Assembly: GCF_021018805.1 (NCBI RefSeq)
Contig: NC_086254.1
Coordinates: 27,713,300 to 27,777,299 of the forward strand
Length of the DNA: 64,000 bases
Direction: 5' to 3'
Source: Prinia subflava
Lineage: Eukaryota > Chordata > Aves > Passeriformes > Cisticolidae
Shown here: positions 45,088-57,641 of the stretch, piece after piece
Layout of the letters: every line of letters begins with the position of its first letter
How positions within the stretch are numbered: the stretch's first letter is position 1
Translations under genes and position numbers: made by a program
The notes under the pieces: model-generated
Databases searched by the model: none
What the model was told of the DNA's origin: nothing
The model's input: only the letters and a program-made list of their open reading frames with translations

Positions 45088-48000
45088 GAAGGGCTGCAGC
45101 GCAGCCTCACATAGCACCAGCACCACCTGAATTTCAATATACAATTTATACTGAAGGTGGGCAAGATACCCGAATAAGCTGGGTTAAAAAAAAAATAATT
45201 CCAGTCAGCTGCACTGAAATCACAATTTCCTTTTTCCTGCAGTTGAATTGGAGGTGGAAACAATGTCCTTAGAGAGTTTTGGCCCAGCACAGAGCTTGTT
45301 CTTGGCCCATCTCATCACCTTGCAGTGGAGGTGCAAGTGAGCTGGAAGTGATTCAGAGAGTTGGATACAGAGCAGAGGGAAGTGCTGTGTCTTTTATTAA
45401 GCAGCATCTGCCCTTCTATTGGATATATTACTTTATGCCAAGTGGTGTGGATTTTTTTTCTTTAAGTAAAGAATATTTAATGTCACATAAGAAGAAAAAT
45501 GATCCCTTAAATTATTTGTGGCATGTCCTCTGTGCTGTGGAGGAACAAAGCTCACTCTCCCAATGTGCTGCACCAGAGTCCATGAGCAGACAGTCAGGAA
45601 AGAATTTATGGCCCCTGGGGAGAGATCTGCTTGGGTCCTGCAGAACAAGATAAAATATTCGAGGGTTGGGGCTTTTTTTCCTTCTTTGTGGAGATAGCAG
45701 AGCTGAAAGATGTAAACCCATTTCCCAGGGACCTAGACTCCACCAAAACACCTTCCTCTCCTGCACGTCAGACTTGAGTTTGTAAAGGGAAGTTAATCTA
45801 GTTTTATTTTCATGATGCACTTTCCTGTGTTAAGAAATTTTGCAGTGTGAACAGGAATTCTCCAAAGGCTAAAACCAAACTCTGAAAAAGGCAAAAGAAA
45901 GCAGCACACTGGATTCTCTTCCCCTTGGGCCCTCAGGATTTTTTTTTAATGGGATGTCTTTGTGACACACTTTAATATGATTTGTGAATCCTTGCAGAGG
46001 CCACTCCATCCAGGTATGACCAAGGAAGAAGATCTTGCTTCCTGTTTTGAGATGCCTCTCTCTGGCTGCTCCGTTAGGGCCAAGCAGAGCTCAGGACTCA
46101 GGTCATGGTCACATCATGGAGAAAGGAGCCAGCCTCACCCAAAGGCCCCCACCAAAGGTGCAGCAGCTTTTCTCTAGTCCCAGTGGTGGTTTGGATCTGC
46201 TTTGTAACTGCTGTGTCACCAGGATCTGCAGTGGTGCCCCTTCTTTGCAAAGCTTTTTCTCCCTGGTCAGCCAGAACAACTCAGACAGGTAAATTATTTA
46301 GTGCTGATCCTGCCTCAAAATCTGCTATGGCTTATGCACCAACTTCAGCCCAAGCACTGCCTTTAGCAAGTCAGCAAACATTCAAGAGTTACAAACTCTG
46401 CCTGATGCAAAGTGCCAAAGGATCATTTTATCAAAAAGTGCCATAGTAATTAATATTATCTAAAAAATCACCCTAATTTTTTAAGCCCATCCCATGAGCA
46501 GATAGATGCCTTCAATGTTCATTTTTCCAGCCTGAAACACACTCAGCTTTGATACAGAATAGGGTAATAGGCAGGGCTTGAATGGCAGCACCAATGCTGC
46601 TCACACCTCCCCACTGACGGGTCCTGTTTCCTGCAGGCTGCTGAAAATTGCACTCAGCACCACCTTGGGAGCAAAAAACCCAAAGCTGATCCCATGCATA
46701 GGCTGGAGGAAAATAATTTGTGCCTCCAGATGAAAAATAGTGAAAGTTATAAGCAGGTTTGCTGCCCATCCAAAGCAAGAAGCAGCATCCACAGAGCCCC
46801 TCTGGTCTCAGTTTGCTTCAATTCCAACAACCCTTCTTTTTTTTTGTGCCAAGACTCCCTCCCAAAAAATCCTTCTTTAAGAGACTGATTTCTCTGGAAA
46901 CCAGCACATCATCAAACTGCACATCCCACTTTCTGGTAAGAAGATTTCAAAGGTGGCTGCAGTCCTCCCTTCTGCTGCAGGGAAGTGGAACTAATTATGC
47001 CACAGTTCTGAAGCACCAGTTTTTCCCCTGGATTCCCACCCAGGCAGTCCCAACACAGGGGACAGTCTCTGCTACAAGAGCATCAAAGCACCCTGGATGG
47101 AGTGACAACAGCAGTGAGAGATTTGATGTTATTATATTTATTTAGAAACATGTTTATTGCAGGCTGGCATGAATTTCAGTTCAAACCTCACTCTCTTTCC
47201 GTAGCATCTGCAGCTCCCAGAACCTGCGAGTGTAGGCAAACACACTGTTCTTTAAAAACTGAAGATGTAGGTCAAAATGAAAAAAAAAATAAAGTTACGT
47301 GAGTCCTGTGTTATCTGAGCTCTGTCACATTTACACCAAGGTGTTCTGGAGTCTCAGCTCTCTTAAAAAGAAGGGCTAACCATAGAACCTGGTCTGTGCA
47401 CGGCTGGTGACACCTCTTGCAATGTTATGGAGACAGAACCAGACACAATGGACTTGAATCCTCAAATCTGTACAAATATTTAGACTTTTACCCCTCTAGG
47501 ACAGGAATTGCTGCAAGACTCGGACTGAAACGGTGAGGAGCAGAACCAGAAATGCTCCCCATCACACAGCAACCCAAAATCCTAACCCCAAACCTCATCC
47601 TGGGGCCCAGTCCTCCCATGGCACCCTCAGCCACAGCCAGCTCCCCTCGTGGCAGCAGTTCAGATCAAGGCTAATTGTATTTGAATCTACAGGGCACCAA
47701 TTTTCCAGCGAAGGGGTTTTAATCTAACATGCAGATCTCTTGTCTGCATTCACGTCACCCCAGAGACCCATAACATAGGTCATTTGTGCATACACAATCT
47801 CAGTAATAGGATGCACAATTTTAAAATGGCTAAATCTGTAGCGTAGAAAAAAATGTTATTGCAGGAGGAAAAAGAAAAGATTAGCTCACAGGCTAAGATC
47901 ATGTTTGCCAAGTTTCCACCCAGAGAATTATTCCAGTACCGAATTCTATGCTACCAAAATAACGGGTTTATACAGCAGGCATTGTGCCAGCTTTTTGGCT

Positions 48001-48689
48001 ATAATTATAGTGTTTTCCTCTCTCAAGTTCTTTATTGATATCTGGATTTTTTTTTTTTTTAAAGGAGGAGGTGGAGAAGTGATTTTATACGTTCAACAAA
48101 CTACAGCAACACTTGATGCAGTTAAAAAAAAAAAGAAAACGGGGAAGTTTTAACAACCTGCCAGCCTCCAACTTCACAGGAAATGTCAGTGCCACTATCA
48201 GACTTTAGAGAAACCCCAGGGATCCATTACTGCAGTTTGAAGATGTCCCTGCACTTCCCTTTTAAGTGAACGCTGGAGCCGCTTGCTTCATTCGGCTGCT
48301 GCTGTGCTGCACAATATTCCTTTGAGGAGATGCTTTGCAGTGACAAAATAACTGCTGACAATGTGAATACCGACTTCATTTTAATTTTGTTTTACATTTT
48401 CTTCGGTGTGTTTTGATCCCAAAAATCTTTGGAGTGTGATTTTTTTATGATAAGAAAGCAACTATTTCTACAGTACGGCGGAGTGGTTGCTCCTCCCCCC
48501 ACGCCCTTTTCCCTTTTTCCTCCTCCATCCAGAGGGAGCAGGTTGTGAAGGAATGACACATCCTCAGCACAGGTTCAGTAAAGGGAAGAGGTGGAGGGGA
48601 AGAGAAGCACCCTAGAAAAAGCAGTGATACAAAATAGGGCAACACTTCTCTGTTTTTTTGCAAGCTATAAAAACAAACATTGAAGAACG
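45088..48689. other. Non-coding, nothing firm
   Basis: Overlapping frames (45279-45653, 46035-46446, 46759-47145) without similarity to known proteins. T-runs at 45930-45950 and 48050-48061 and A-runs at 47279-47290 and 48125-48134 are short simple repeats. 48240-48420 is repeat-free and may be regulatory. Confidence 0.4.
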
Positions 48690-48697
48690 TGACGTCA
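48690..48697. promoter_or_regulatory. Palindromic CRE
   Basis: A full cAMP-response element TGACGTCA sits within AACGTGACGTCAACACGAC. The intact CpG of such sites is usually lost when methylated, so its survival in a CpG-poor setting hints at use. A TATA-like word CTATAAAAAC lies about 20 bp to the left (48665-48674), on the wrong side for a plus-strand CRE-TATA promoter. Confidence 0.5.
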
Positions 48698-51600
48698 ACA
48701 CGACTGTCAGGGAATCAAGCCCCTGCCACAGTCAGTTCTTGCAGAAAATGCTCCTTCTCCATCCTGTCTCCATCCCAAAACAGGAGCCAAGGGTAGTAAG
48801 TCCCAGTTGAAGGATCTCTTTCTCAGGGATGCATTTGGCTGAAACCTTAAATCTCCTGAATCCTGGATATTAGTAATATACTCCTGAAAACCACAGCTTT
48901 TCTATCATCTTTTATAATTCTGGGAAACTTCACTAACACTTAAATTAAAATTCCATCAGCCCTGAACCCGGGAACAATTAGCCCAGCTGAGATGATTCCT
49001 GATAGTCCTCTGCACATAATAACCAATATCCAATATACCTCAACATTGTGAGGATCTCTGTAAATGAAGTGACATCTCTGGCTGGACAAAGCCTGGAAAT
49101 GTTATCCTTGGGTGATAGGAATCCTAAGGGGACAACTATTCTCCCCCTTTCCGAGGCTTCCTTAATTGTTCCAGTTGCTGGAAATTTTAAACAATTTCCC
49201 CAGCCGCTCTGCCAAGTGGCGTTAAGCTCTTTGTCTGCCTGATATGCCAACCAAAGGCACAGGGAGATAAGGAGAGCTCTGGGAATTGCACAAGCCTTAC
49301 ACAGCCAGAGTTCCCCCGCCCCAGCTCCTGCCTTCAGCTTTGCCACTACTTCTACTACTTATTATTGTTGTCACATCACTGGAACCAGCAGCTCTTTCAC
49401 CCCCAGTGCCTCGGCTGCACTTACACGAGAAGGACTCTAAAAACAGGACACGGCATTTAACACCTTCTTTTTGTTCATCTGCCTTCTATATTTGCCTTAT
49501 TTTCCAGCAAAGTAGTATATATTATCCCATTTATTTCAGTATTCCAACAGCAGAGTGGACATGTCTAAGCACAGATTCATTGACTGCATTTGCACTTTCC
49601 CAGGTCAGATTTTCAGTGGTGATGAAGGGTGGGAAACTTCTGCTTGTCCAAGAATGAGCTGAGCCATAACTAAATCAAATCCTCTGGATTTCTGAGCAGG
49701 TGAGCAGAGTTTGGGCTCACTCTCCTATGATGCTCAAACAGCACGACAGGTCACAGTGAGACCCTGCCCCACATCACTGAAAATGATACATAATTTTATG
49801 GCATTTGTTCATAAAAATGATACCTTTCTGCAAAACATGTCTTTATTGAGCATCTCAATATTACCATCTCAACCATTTTTACTGCCATATGCCAAGACCA
49901 AAAAAAAGGTAACAAAACCCCTTTTCCAAGTTTATCTCCTCCCAGGATTAAACTACGAAGCAAAGGCCAGAGCATTCAGTAGAGGGTTGTATTCTGTAGC
50001 TCCCAGGAGCAAAAGGTTGATTTCTATTTGATTTCAGAAATGCCAAATCTTGTCTGAGAATCAGTTATGAGAATCACTGGGGGTTCTGTACTTTTAAATG
50101 GACCTTTCCCATCAGATCCAGGTCATCGACAGGATAGTGTGGGGTCCTTGGAAGGGATTGATCACTGAAATTCCCAACCCTGTTTCTGGGGTTGAATACT
50201 ATTTCACTTGCAGGCTTGCTGGGAGTTGGAGAAGACACTGTGGTCTCTCAGACCTTCCCCTCCTCTCACCTGCACAGTTGTCTGCCAGCACAGCCACACC
50301 ACTTGTCTGCACCCAATTGACAGAGGCTGCTCTTTGCCACAAGACATCCTCGCTCCAGTTTTGGCTAAATGAACTTGCCAAAGTGTTTAACTTCCAAAAC
50401 AAACCTCTTTAGACTTCCTGACAGATTGTCCTTTACACACCACATGGTTTCACCACAAACCTTCATGTCAATATTCATATTTGTTTCAATGTCAGCAAAG
50501 CAGAAGCATCCACTCTCCTGCTAGTTCTTAAAATATCATTTATTTGTAATAATCCATTTTAGATCTGCATGAAGACAAACTTCAGGACAGGTCTTCAAAC
50601 TGGCATGAACTTCAGCCACTTCAGCACTGACAATATTTCTAGAGGTTTGAAGAGCCAATAATTTCAATATCATGTTCTGTTTTGCAGTATTATGTCCAGG
50701 TATTTTCTAGCTCTACACCACGACAGGGAAAATTTCCTTTTCCATATCCACTTTTCCCCATCATAACAATATCAGGATACAGAAGTGTGCAAAAAGGAAG
50801 TATCTTCTCTCTATAGTCCTTTTTTTCCTTCCTCCTCCAAGAAGAAAGCCAACAGGAGCCAGAAAGGACCAGAAGAAATTGCTCTGCAGTCTGCCAGTTC
50901 AAGTTTGTTACTAAGTTAAAAACCAGAATTGATGTCAACACTGGTGGCACCAGCCCACAAGTGTTTTTCCTCCACCAAAACAGCTTTTTAGAACACCATG
51001 ATTTCTCTATCTCTTTAAAATTATTTCAAGCCTGAAAACTTTTTATAAAATATTTTGGGGCAACAAGTGGAACATTTGAGCTAAAAAAACCTTGAACTGT
51101 AGCTTGAAAAACCCTTAACACTTTTCGCAAAAGCTGTTTTCAAAAGTGGGAGGTTTTCCTCCTCAGAAAATATGGAGAACATCATGTACAGGTACTTGTT
51201 CCGCTGAGAAGACATTTTCATTTTAAAAACTCCTAAAATATACTCCCTTCAGGAATCAGCTTTAAAAATACACCGATATTTTGGTTTTGTTTTGTTTTAG
51301 GGTGACTCCAGCAGTGACTGAGCAGTGCCTGAACTCACAGCCACACGCAGAGCAGGGCATGTTCTCCATGGCAGATCCAGCAGGCAGGACCACGATTATC
51401 CCTAACTCTCCATTTCAGCAGAGCTATGCTGCTTTACATCTTCAAACCTGACCCGTGGTCCCTACCCCTGGACATTCCAAGCTCTGATTTGTGGCCTCCC
51501 ACAGCAGAGAGCCCCACTGGTTTCACTGGGACCATCCAGCCCAGTGGCATTAGAACCCCCTGTGCCCTCTGAGAGGTTTTCCCTGAGAATCACTGATGCT

Positions 51601-52034
51601 CATCTCCTGACTCTAAACCCATTTCCTGCTGGGATGGAGGCAAGTGACAACCTCTGACAGTGGTCTCCACCACGGTGTCACAAGCCTTGCCACTTCAGCA
51701 GGATCAATGTTTGCCAGCAGGAGCAGGAGGTTCAGGATGCAGCCTGCGCTCCTTCCTTGAAAATAAAACGTATTAGTTTTAAATGCAAGTCGCAGCTTTA
51801 CAAATGCCAAGAAATTCCTCTTGCCACATGAATGTTTCCAGAACGCTGTGCTGAATTAAATGGATTCAGCTTGCTTTCAGATCCACACATACAAAGAGAC
51901 AGCTTGATAGATAAATACATTTAGGGTGCAGACAGCTCTGGTCAGTGGACAATTAAGGATGGAAAGACAACAGTGCCCGGGTAGCTTCAGATCCACAGCA
52001 CAAATTATTCCTGCTAGAGAATTCTATTAGTAAT
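48698..52034. other. Non-coding, nothing firm
   Basis: No supported gene. 49000-49260 and 51880-52030 are repeat-poor and A/T-leaning and could hold regulatory sites. A (TTTTG)n-like word lies at 51283-51299. Frames reach 122-123 codons (48978-49346 minus, 49286-49657 plus) without known similarity. Confidence 0.4.
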
Positions 52035-52200
52035 ATTTGCATCTTGCTAATAGAAATCCAATTACTCAGAAAGACTCTGAGCACATTATCCATTTTTAGC
52101 AAAATTCGCCTTATTCTGCAAACAGATTTTTGCTTGATCGTCACTTTACTTTTGTTCCCTCAGTCCTCTGGGATGCAGCATCCTTCAAGGACATGTCAGA
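52035..52200. promoter_or_regulatory. Small POU/homeodomain-rich block
   Basis: An octamer ATTTGCAT (52035-52042) is preceded by TTAGTAATATTTG and followed by TTGCTAATAG and CCAATTACTC. The motif density is suggestive of an enhancer but unproven. Confidence 0.25.
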
Positions 52201-52216
52201 GGAGCGTGCTATCCCG

Positions 52217-53098
52217 TCAGCCCCTCGCTTTGAGGCCTAGCAGCTGAATCACCCCCAGCCCTATTTTCTTTTCCAGTGTTAGATTAGCGAGAGGGCTTAT
52301 GACCTGCCATCTGTCACTGCAGTCTGCTGACTGTGAGGCTCTGCTCTCGCCACAACATTGCTGAGGAGGTGGAAGGCTCCGGCGGGGGAGGAGGGCAGGG
52401 GAAAGAGCCTTTCCATCCTGCTGCTGCTTGCTCCTTGCTCCAGAGCCATCCCAAAAAGCCGAGGATGCTGCGGGGAGGAGCAGCACCCACGGGCAGGGGT
52501 GGCTGTGTGGCTGGGGGGACGCTGGGCAGAGCACGGGGGTACCTCGGAGGCAGGCGGCTCTGGACCTGCGGCTCCCGCATGCTGTTCCATCACACCTGCT
52601 GAAGCTCCCCCAGCCTTGCCAGGGAGAGCCAGGCAATGTGACCATGCATCTGGCTTCCTGGCAAGGAGAGGGCTGCCTCTGGCCCCGCGCCAGCGCAGTC
52701 CATCTCCTCCTGAAAATAGTGCAAAAAAAGAAAAAACACCCAACAGAAAGGCGCACGCCCCGGTGCATCACCCGGCTGTGCCACCCACCAAGGGTGGGTG
52801 ACCCATGGGTGCTGCCACAGCAGCAGCAGCGCAGAGGATCTGGGGAGAAAGCAGTGTGTCCACTGCTGAATTTTCCTGCCTGACTTAGAGGGTTCTGATT
52901 GCAAAGCTGGTGCCCTGAAGAAAGGGAATAACTTCTCGTTGAAGCAAGGAGTCGTAAGACAGCATCTCTCCTTGCAAGCCAAGGGAAGGAGTGTTCCCAG
53001 CTCCTGTTGGTTCGCTTGAAAAACAAAATCTCTGCAGAACTTCTCCAGTATTTTCCACTGAACCTCGGTATAATTGTACCAAAGCTCACCAGCTTCAT
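52217..53098. other. G/C-rich stretch with long but unsupported open frames
   Basis: The G/C-rich core (52360-52600) includes CTCCGGCGGGGG and GCTGCGGGGAGG and is moderately CpG-bearing. It lacks stops in several frames. The longest is 293 codons on the minus strand across the whole interval, overlapped by 130- to 150-codon frames on both strands. The predicted peptides are rich in S, P, R, C and G with no domain, and none has a signal or a family I know. Simultaneous openness in several frames points to composition rather than coding. Confidence 0.5.
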
Positions 53099-55109
53099 CC
53101 CTGCTACAGCAGATGGGATTTTTTCAGATCAACTTATTTCTGTCTTAAAAATTAGACAATGTATAACATAAGCAAATATTAAATCAGTCCAGTTGTGGTA
53201 TCAGATTTCTCCCCACAGCAGTTCCTTCACCTTCCTGTTCCTGAAATGGTTTCTACTTTAATGTCCAGCCTAAATTCTGCTCTGTTTCTCTGGGATGTGC
53301 TCAGGTCATTTCTCCCCAGCAACCTCTATTACTGCAAAACCACAAACACGTAAGGAAAACCCAGCAGTCTGAGGATGAGAGACCTAATTTGGGATTTTGT
53401 GTGTCAGCAGCAAGAGTGAACCTGCCCATGCATTGAGCTCAGGTGCTCAGGGAGGGGCAGCCCTCCAAAGTGGCCTCCCAGAAGGTTCCCTGCCCTCTGA
53501 CACCGTTTGGGTCTGCCAGCACTGGGCTGCCCACATCCTCCTGCACTATTTGAGAAGTCTCCAGAGATGCTTCCCTGGCTGAGAGAGAATAAAGGACTCA
53601 GGAATCAAAGGAAGAGAGCAAGTCAAAATATTTCTCCAGCCTGAAATTCTCTGGGATTGTTTCAGCAGAAGCCGATCCAGCTTTGGAGATCCAAGCAGCC
53701 TCAGCCAGACCCCTAACCACTGGAACAGGGGGGACAGGGGTACACTGCCACCTTACCAGAGCACTTTTTTATACAGACACCCTTTTGTATCCACAGGTAA
53801 GCATGGAAACAAGCCTTGCCTGCCACGGTCAGCTGCCACGTCCTGCCATCCCTTTCCAAGCAGTGATCCATCCAGCAGATGGTATTGTTGACAAGGAGCC
53901 TGTGAAACTGGCACTGCCAGTGCTGCCTGCCCTGGGGTGGTCCATGACCTCACCCAGAGCTGCTCCCAGGATGTTGCTAAGGCACATGTGGGCAGTCTGA
54001 TGTTCACCAGCAGACATTTCCAGAAATAAGATGATATCCCCTCCTAACTGATACCAGCAGTGCGTGCCACCAAGGCAGGGCTAGCCTCCTCCTCCCCACC
54101 CCTCCTGTCTCCCAGAGCATTTTATCTGGATGTAGAATGAAGGTTTTGGCCACGTGGACACCCAGAAATCCCAGAGAAGTGGCCCCTGGACACACAGAGG
54201 CCATCTCAGCGCATTTGGGTTTGCTGCAAGTGGTCAAGCTATTTCTGCAGCATATGTGCAGCAGGCCAAACACAGCTTGAAGAATCACTGGACATGTGTT
54301 ACCCGGTGTATGTGCACATATTTCTGCACCAGAAGCCTCCATCAGGAGCACGACACCTTTTATCATAAGGCAGCAGGACCCAAACATCCAGCCCTGCTCC
54401 GAAGCCACGCACTCAATTTGAGTGCAGACACAGCAACAGTGTGCACAGGCATAAAATTAACTGAGCTGCACTATCCCCTCCAGCAACTCTACATTCAGGG
54501 ATGCTGCGAAAACACAATAGCAGAAGAGGACAAAGGACAAGGATGTGGGTTGTAGAACTTGGCATCAAAGCAGGAGCTGTTCAGCTTCAGTTTTCCTGAG
54601 ACAATCTGGCCTCTTGCAGCCCAAGGAGAGCACAACAGGTACCGTGCAGAGCTGGCACTGAACAAAGCTGCTGTGGGAGATGCAGATCAGACCCATGCAC
54701 AGGCTGTGGCACTCACTATGGTACCTTGGACCTACATTTCTGCATCCCATTTCAAACAGCTGGAATTGCACTTGTGTGGGTGAGCAGGCTCAGCTGCAGG
54801 CAGGGATGAAAGTTTCCAGTGAGACCCCCAAGCTTTCTTGCCTGCCCAACACAAGGCTGATGCCAAACCAAGGGGTTGCATCCCCCAGCACAAAAATGAG
54901 TTGGGGAGAGTTGCTGGGGTGCAAGGCTGGAGGGGCAAAGGCCACTGAGCCACTCCCCTCCTCCTTGAGGGCCCCTTAAGCAATCCTGGCTCTTCTTTGC
55001 ACCAAAACCTCAGGGGAAATCTGTGCCCTGGCTTTGCTGGTGGACATTCTGCAGCATGAGCTGGGCACGTCCAATCCTCCTGTGTTAGACATGCAGAGGA
55101 GCCAAAAAG
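53099..55109. other. Non-coding; possible CTCF-like word at 53872
   Basis: No gene recognised; frames up to about 134 codons overlap on both strands. CCAGCAGATGG at 53872-53882 fits most of the CTCF core CCASYAGRKGGC, but the next base is T, not C, and the flanks are weak. Confidence 0.4.
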
Positions 55110-55700
55110 TCATTTGGAAATAAGGAAGTGTATAAGTTACTCTAGCTTGAGGGGTCTAGTAATTTATGCACTGAGAATTTATACAGGTCATGTACCTATT
55201 TACATTGCTGTGCTCTAAAAAAATGCACAGTTACCTTAGCAACTTTAACATTGCAAGAGAGTACAGAGCTTTCTTAAAGAGACATTGTCAAGAGTGGTCA
55301 GCCTGACCAGCCATTCCCTCGCTTCCCTGTGTCTGCTGGATCCACATCCACACATGCTTTTCCCTCAAATACCCATCTTGTTATTTTAACAATGAAAAAA
55401 CCACCTCGGAACTTCTTGACATCACCTAATAGTAAACAAAAACAAGCCTACCATGTGCAAGAATGAGGAAATGTCATGAAAAAATAGAACTTACTCATTT
55501 CATCATCCTGACATGTTCTGAAAGCTTAAAATGATTTTTCAATTTGTAGAAATTGCCTAGACTCTATAAAAACATAAAGCATGCTAGTTACACCTTGGGG
55601 CTTTCAGATTTTAAGAAAACATTGTCGAAGAAATCTAATAAGCTGACTAGGCAATAAGCACCCAACCTCTCTAATTTGTTTCAGTTGATTCTCCTCTCTT
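55110..55700. promoter_or_regulatory. Candidate conserved block carrying an X-box
   Basis: A repeat-free, A/T-leaning stretch with words such as TCTAGTAATTTATGCAC, GTACCTATTTACATTGC, AAGCATGCTAGTTAC and TCTAATAAGCTGACTAGGC. It contains the X-box described separately. No coding frame. Confidence 0.35.
55230..55243. promoter_or_regulatory. RFX X-box
   Basis: GTTACCTTAGCAAC has two good inverted half-sites (GTTACC and AGCAAC) with a 2-bp centre, a strong X-box. With the pair at 33.4 kb it makes the window X-box rich, so a shared RFX input is conceivable. Binding is inferred from the motif. Confidence 0.6.
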
Positions 55701-57603
55701 GCTAGGATTTTTTCACTAGATTTGTTCACACAGTGTTTTTCCCACAGCCAAATGAACAGAGAGTCTCTAAAATGGTTCCCTAGTACCCAAAACGCAAAAT
55801 TAGCTGTTCAAAAGATAAACATTTTCTCTGCTAACAGAAGAGTTCTGGTACACCTCTGGTGAGGTCCTACCAAGTTGCCAACCCTGTGAAAAGTTTTACC
55901 AGCTAAGAAAAGGTGGCTGATAAATCCCCCAAGCTGATAGCTGTGGAGAAGGACGGTGAAGTGGAAATTCAGGATGGGGAGGAGAGCACAGCCCCCCTGC
56001 TCAGGGAATTGGGCAGCCCTTCCCTTCCTGACTGCAGTGCCCAAAGCAGGCAGTGACTGATCCCCAGCACCCAGACACCAGCACACTTCTCACTGGGGCT
56101 TCCAAAACACAAACTTGCCACCCCAGATGATTCAGGGTGCACTTCACCAGCTGCCAAAAATCCTCCTTCATTTTCTGCAGTTTTCAAGAGCAGAGGAAAG
56201 CAATGGCAGGACACACTGCCAGGGAGGGACTGTGCTACAGAAAACAACGATTTTCAACAAAACCCTTGGAGCCACAATCAGCAATGGCCCAGAAATGCTG
56301 CACTGTGGCACTGCTGGAATTTTGACTCTTCTTTTCTTTCCTGCTCACATCTACAAACCATTGGAAAACACAAAACACACAATAAAATATCTCCTTTCCC
56401 CCCATAGCTACGTAATAACCATCCATCTTCCAGAGTTCAAAAAAAAAAATTTGTTTATCTTCCAAACCACTCTGGTTTTGCAAACCTTAGAGAGCACACA
56501 ATAGATTTAAACAACAGCTTTTTTTTTCCCCAACAGCTATAAACGTGATATATCCCCTGCAGCATTCTGTGAATAGTGGAGGTGTCTCTTTTTTTGCACA
56601 CAAAGGTTGTGCATGTTGAGCTGGGGCAGAGAGAGCAAGAGGAAAGCTATAAACCTCCTGTTTTCTGGCAACCACTTTATTCCTACATGATCAAAAAAAG
56701 AGTCAAACTGTGGCTCCTTGCAATAACAGATACGAAAAGAAAAAGATGCAAAGAAGAAAGATGTTGACTTTCCCTGATGAAAAGTTTATGTCCCCAGTCA
56801 AATTCTACAGCTCTTAGCCCACACGGTTGGATTTTAAACCAGCTGGGCCAGAGAATTAGGGGAAATATCTGCCACAAAACTCAGGGGGTTTGCATTTCCA
56901 ACTGTTCCTTTTCCTGGTGAGCACAGCACACCTTCAGGGCTCCATTCGGGAAAAGATGTGGGAATGGATCTCAGAAATCACCTTCACAAGCAGCACAAGT
57001 GGACTCCCTCCAAAGCAATACAGCTGGGCTGGGAATTCATTCCTCTTTCCTCTTGCCCTTATGGTCACACACAACCAAACCTCAGTGATTTTCTTTTATT
57101 ATTGCACTCAGTTGTCCCATCCGCACTGTGCTGCTGAGACAGCTCAGAACAGGCTCAAGGTCTTGCAGCCTGCTCTGCCTCTGAGTGAAGCCCCCACGAA
57201 CACCCTTCCCTCCCATCCCTCCCCCATGGAAACCAGCAGAGGATAAAGCAGCTTTGAGCCATCTCAGCCCTGGCAAGGAAACCTCTCCTCTAAATCCAAC
57301 TTCCAGCCCTGCACTGAGGAACAAAACCCCCGGGGTTCTGAGACTCCCACACAAGCAGCACAGCCACGGTCCAGAGAAGCATCCCTCCTGCCCTAGAGCC
57401 TCCCTTCTCTCCCTGCCCTGCAGCAGGAGCAGACAGGAGGATGTGCAGAGGGGGGCTGTGCAGAGCCCTCCTCTCCCCACCCTCCACGCTGTGTCCTTCC
57501 CTGTTTTCCAGGTCCCACAGGCAGTGTGACACTTTGCCAAGGCACTGTCAGCTCTGTGCTGCGTCACAGCGAGCCCTGCACATGAATTCAGCTTGGTGGA
57601 ATC
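55701..57603. other. Non-coding, nothing firm
   Basis: A/T-rich to 56100, then mixed, then G/C-richer at 57170-57560. Frames of 118-215 codons (57082-57729 minus being longest) overlap and cross the A-rich tract. No known protein. Short A-runs at 56440-56449 and T-runs at 56520-56528. Confidence 0.4.
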
Positions 57604-57641
57604 AAAAAAAAAAAAAAAAAAAAGACAAACAAAAAAAAAAA
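57604..57641 (+). repeat. A-rich simple repeat
   Basis: A20, then GACAAAC, then A11. No polyadenylation signal precedes it. A slightly interrupted homopolymer and not a recognisable element tail. Confidence 0.95.

Noticed and set aside
48665..48697. TATA plus CRE core promoter
   Set aside because: The TATA-like word lies on the wrong side of the CRE for plus-strand transcription and is not a TATA box on the other strand.
52217..53098. 293-codon minus-strand open frame
   Set aside because: Lies in G/C-rich, stop-poor DNA where both strands are open in several frames at once. The peptide is low in typical domain patterns and includes a phenylalanine run from a short A-tract.
53872..53883. CTCF insulator site
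   Set aside because: Core matches except for the final C, and the outer positions are weak. Similar partial matches at 57664 and 58766 show how often this arises.
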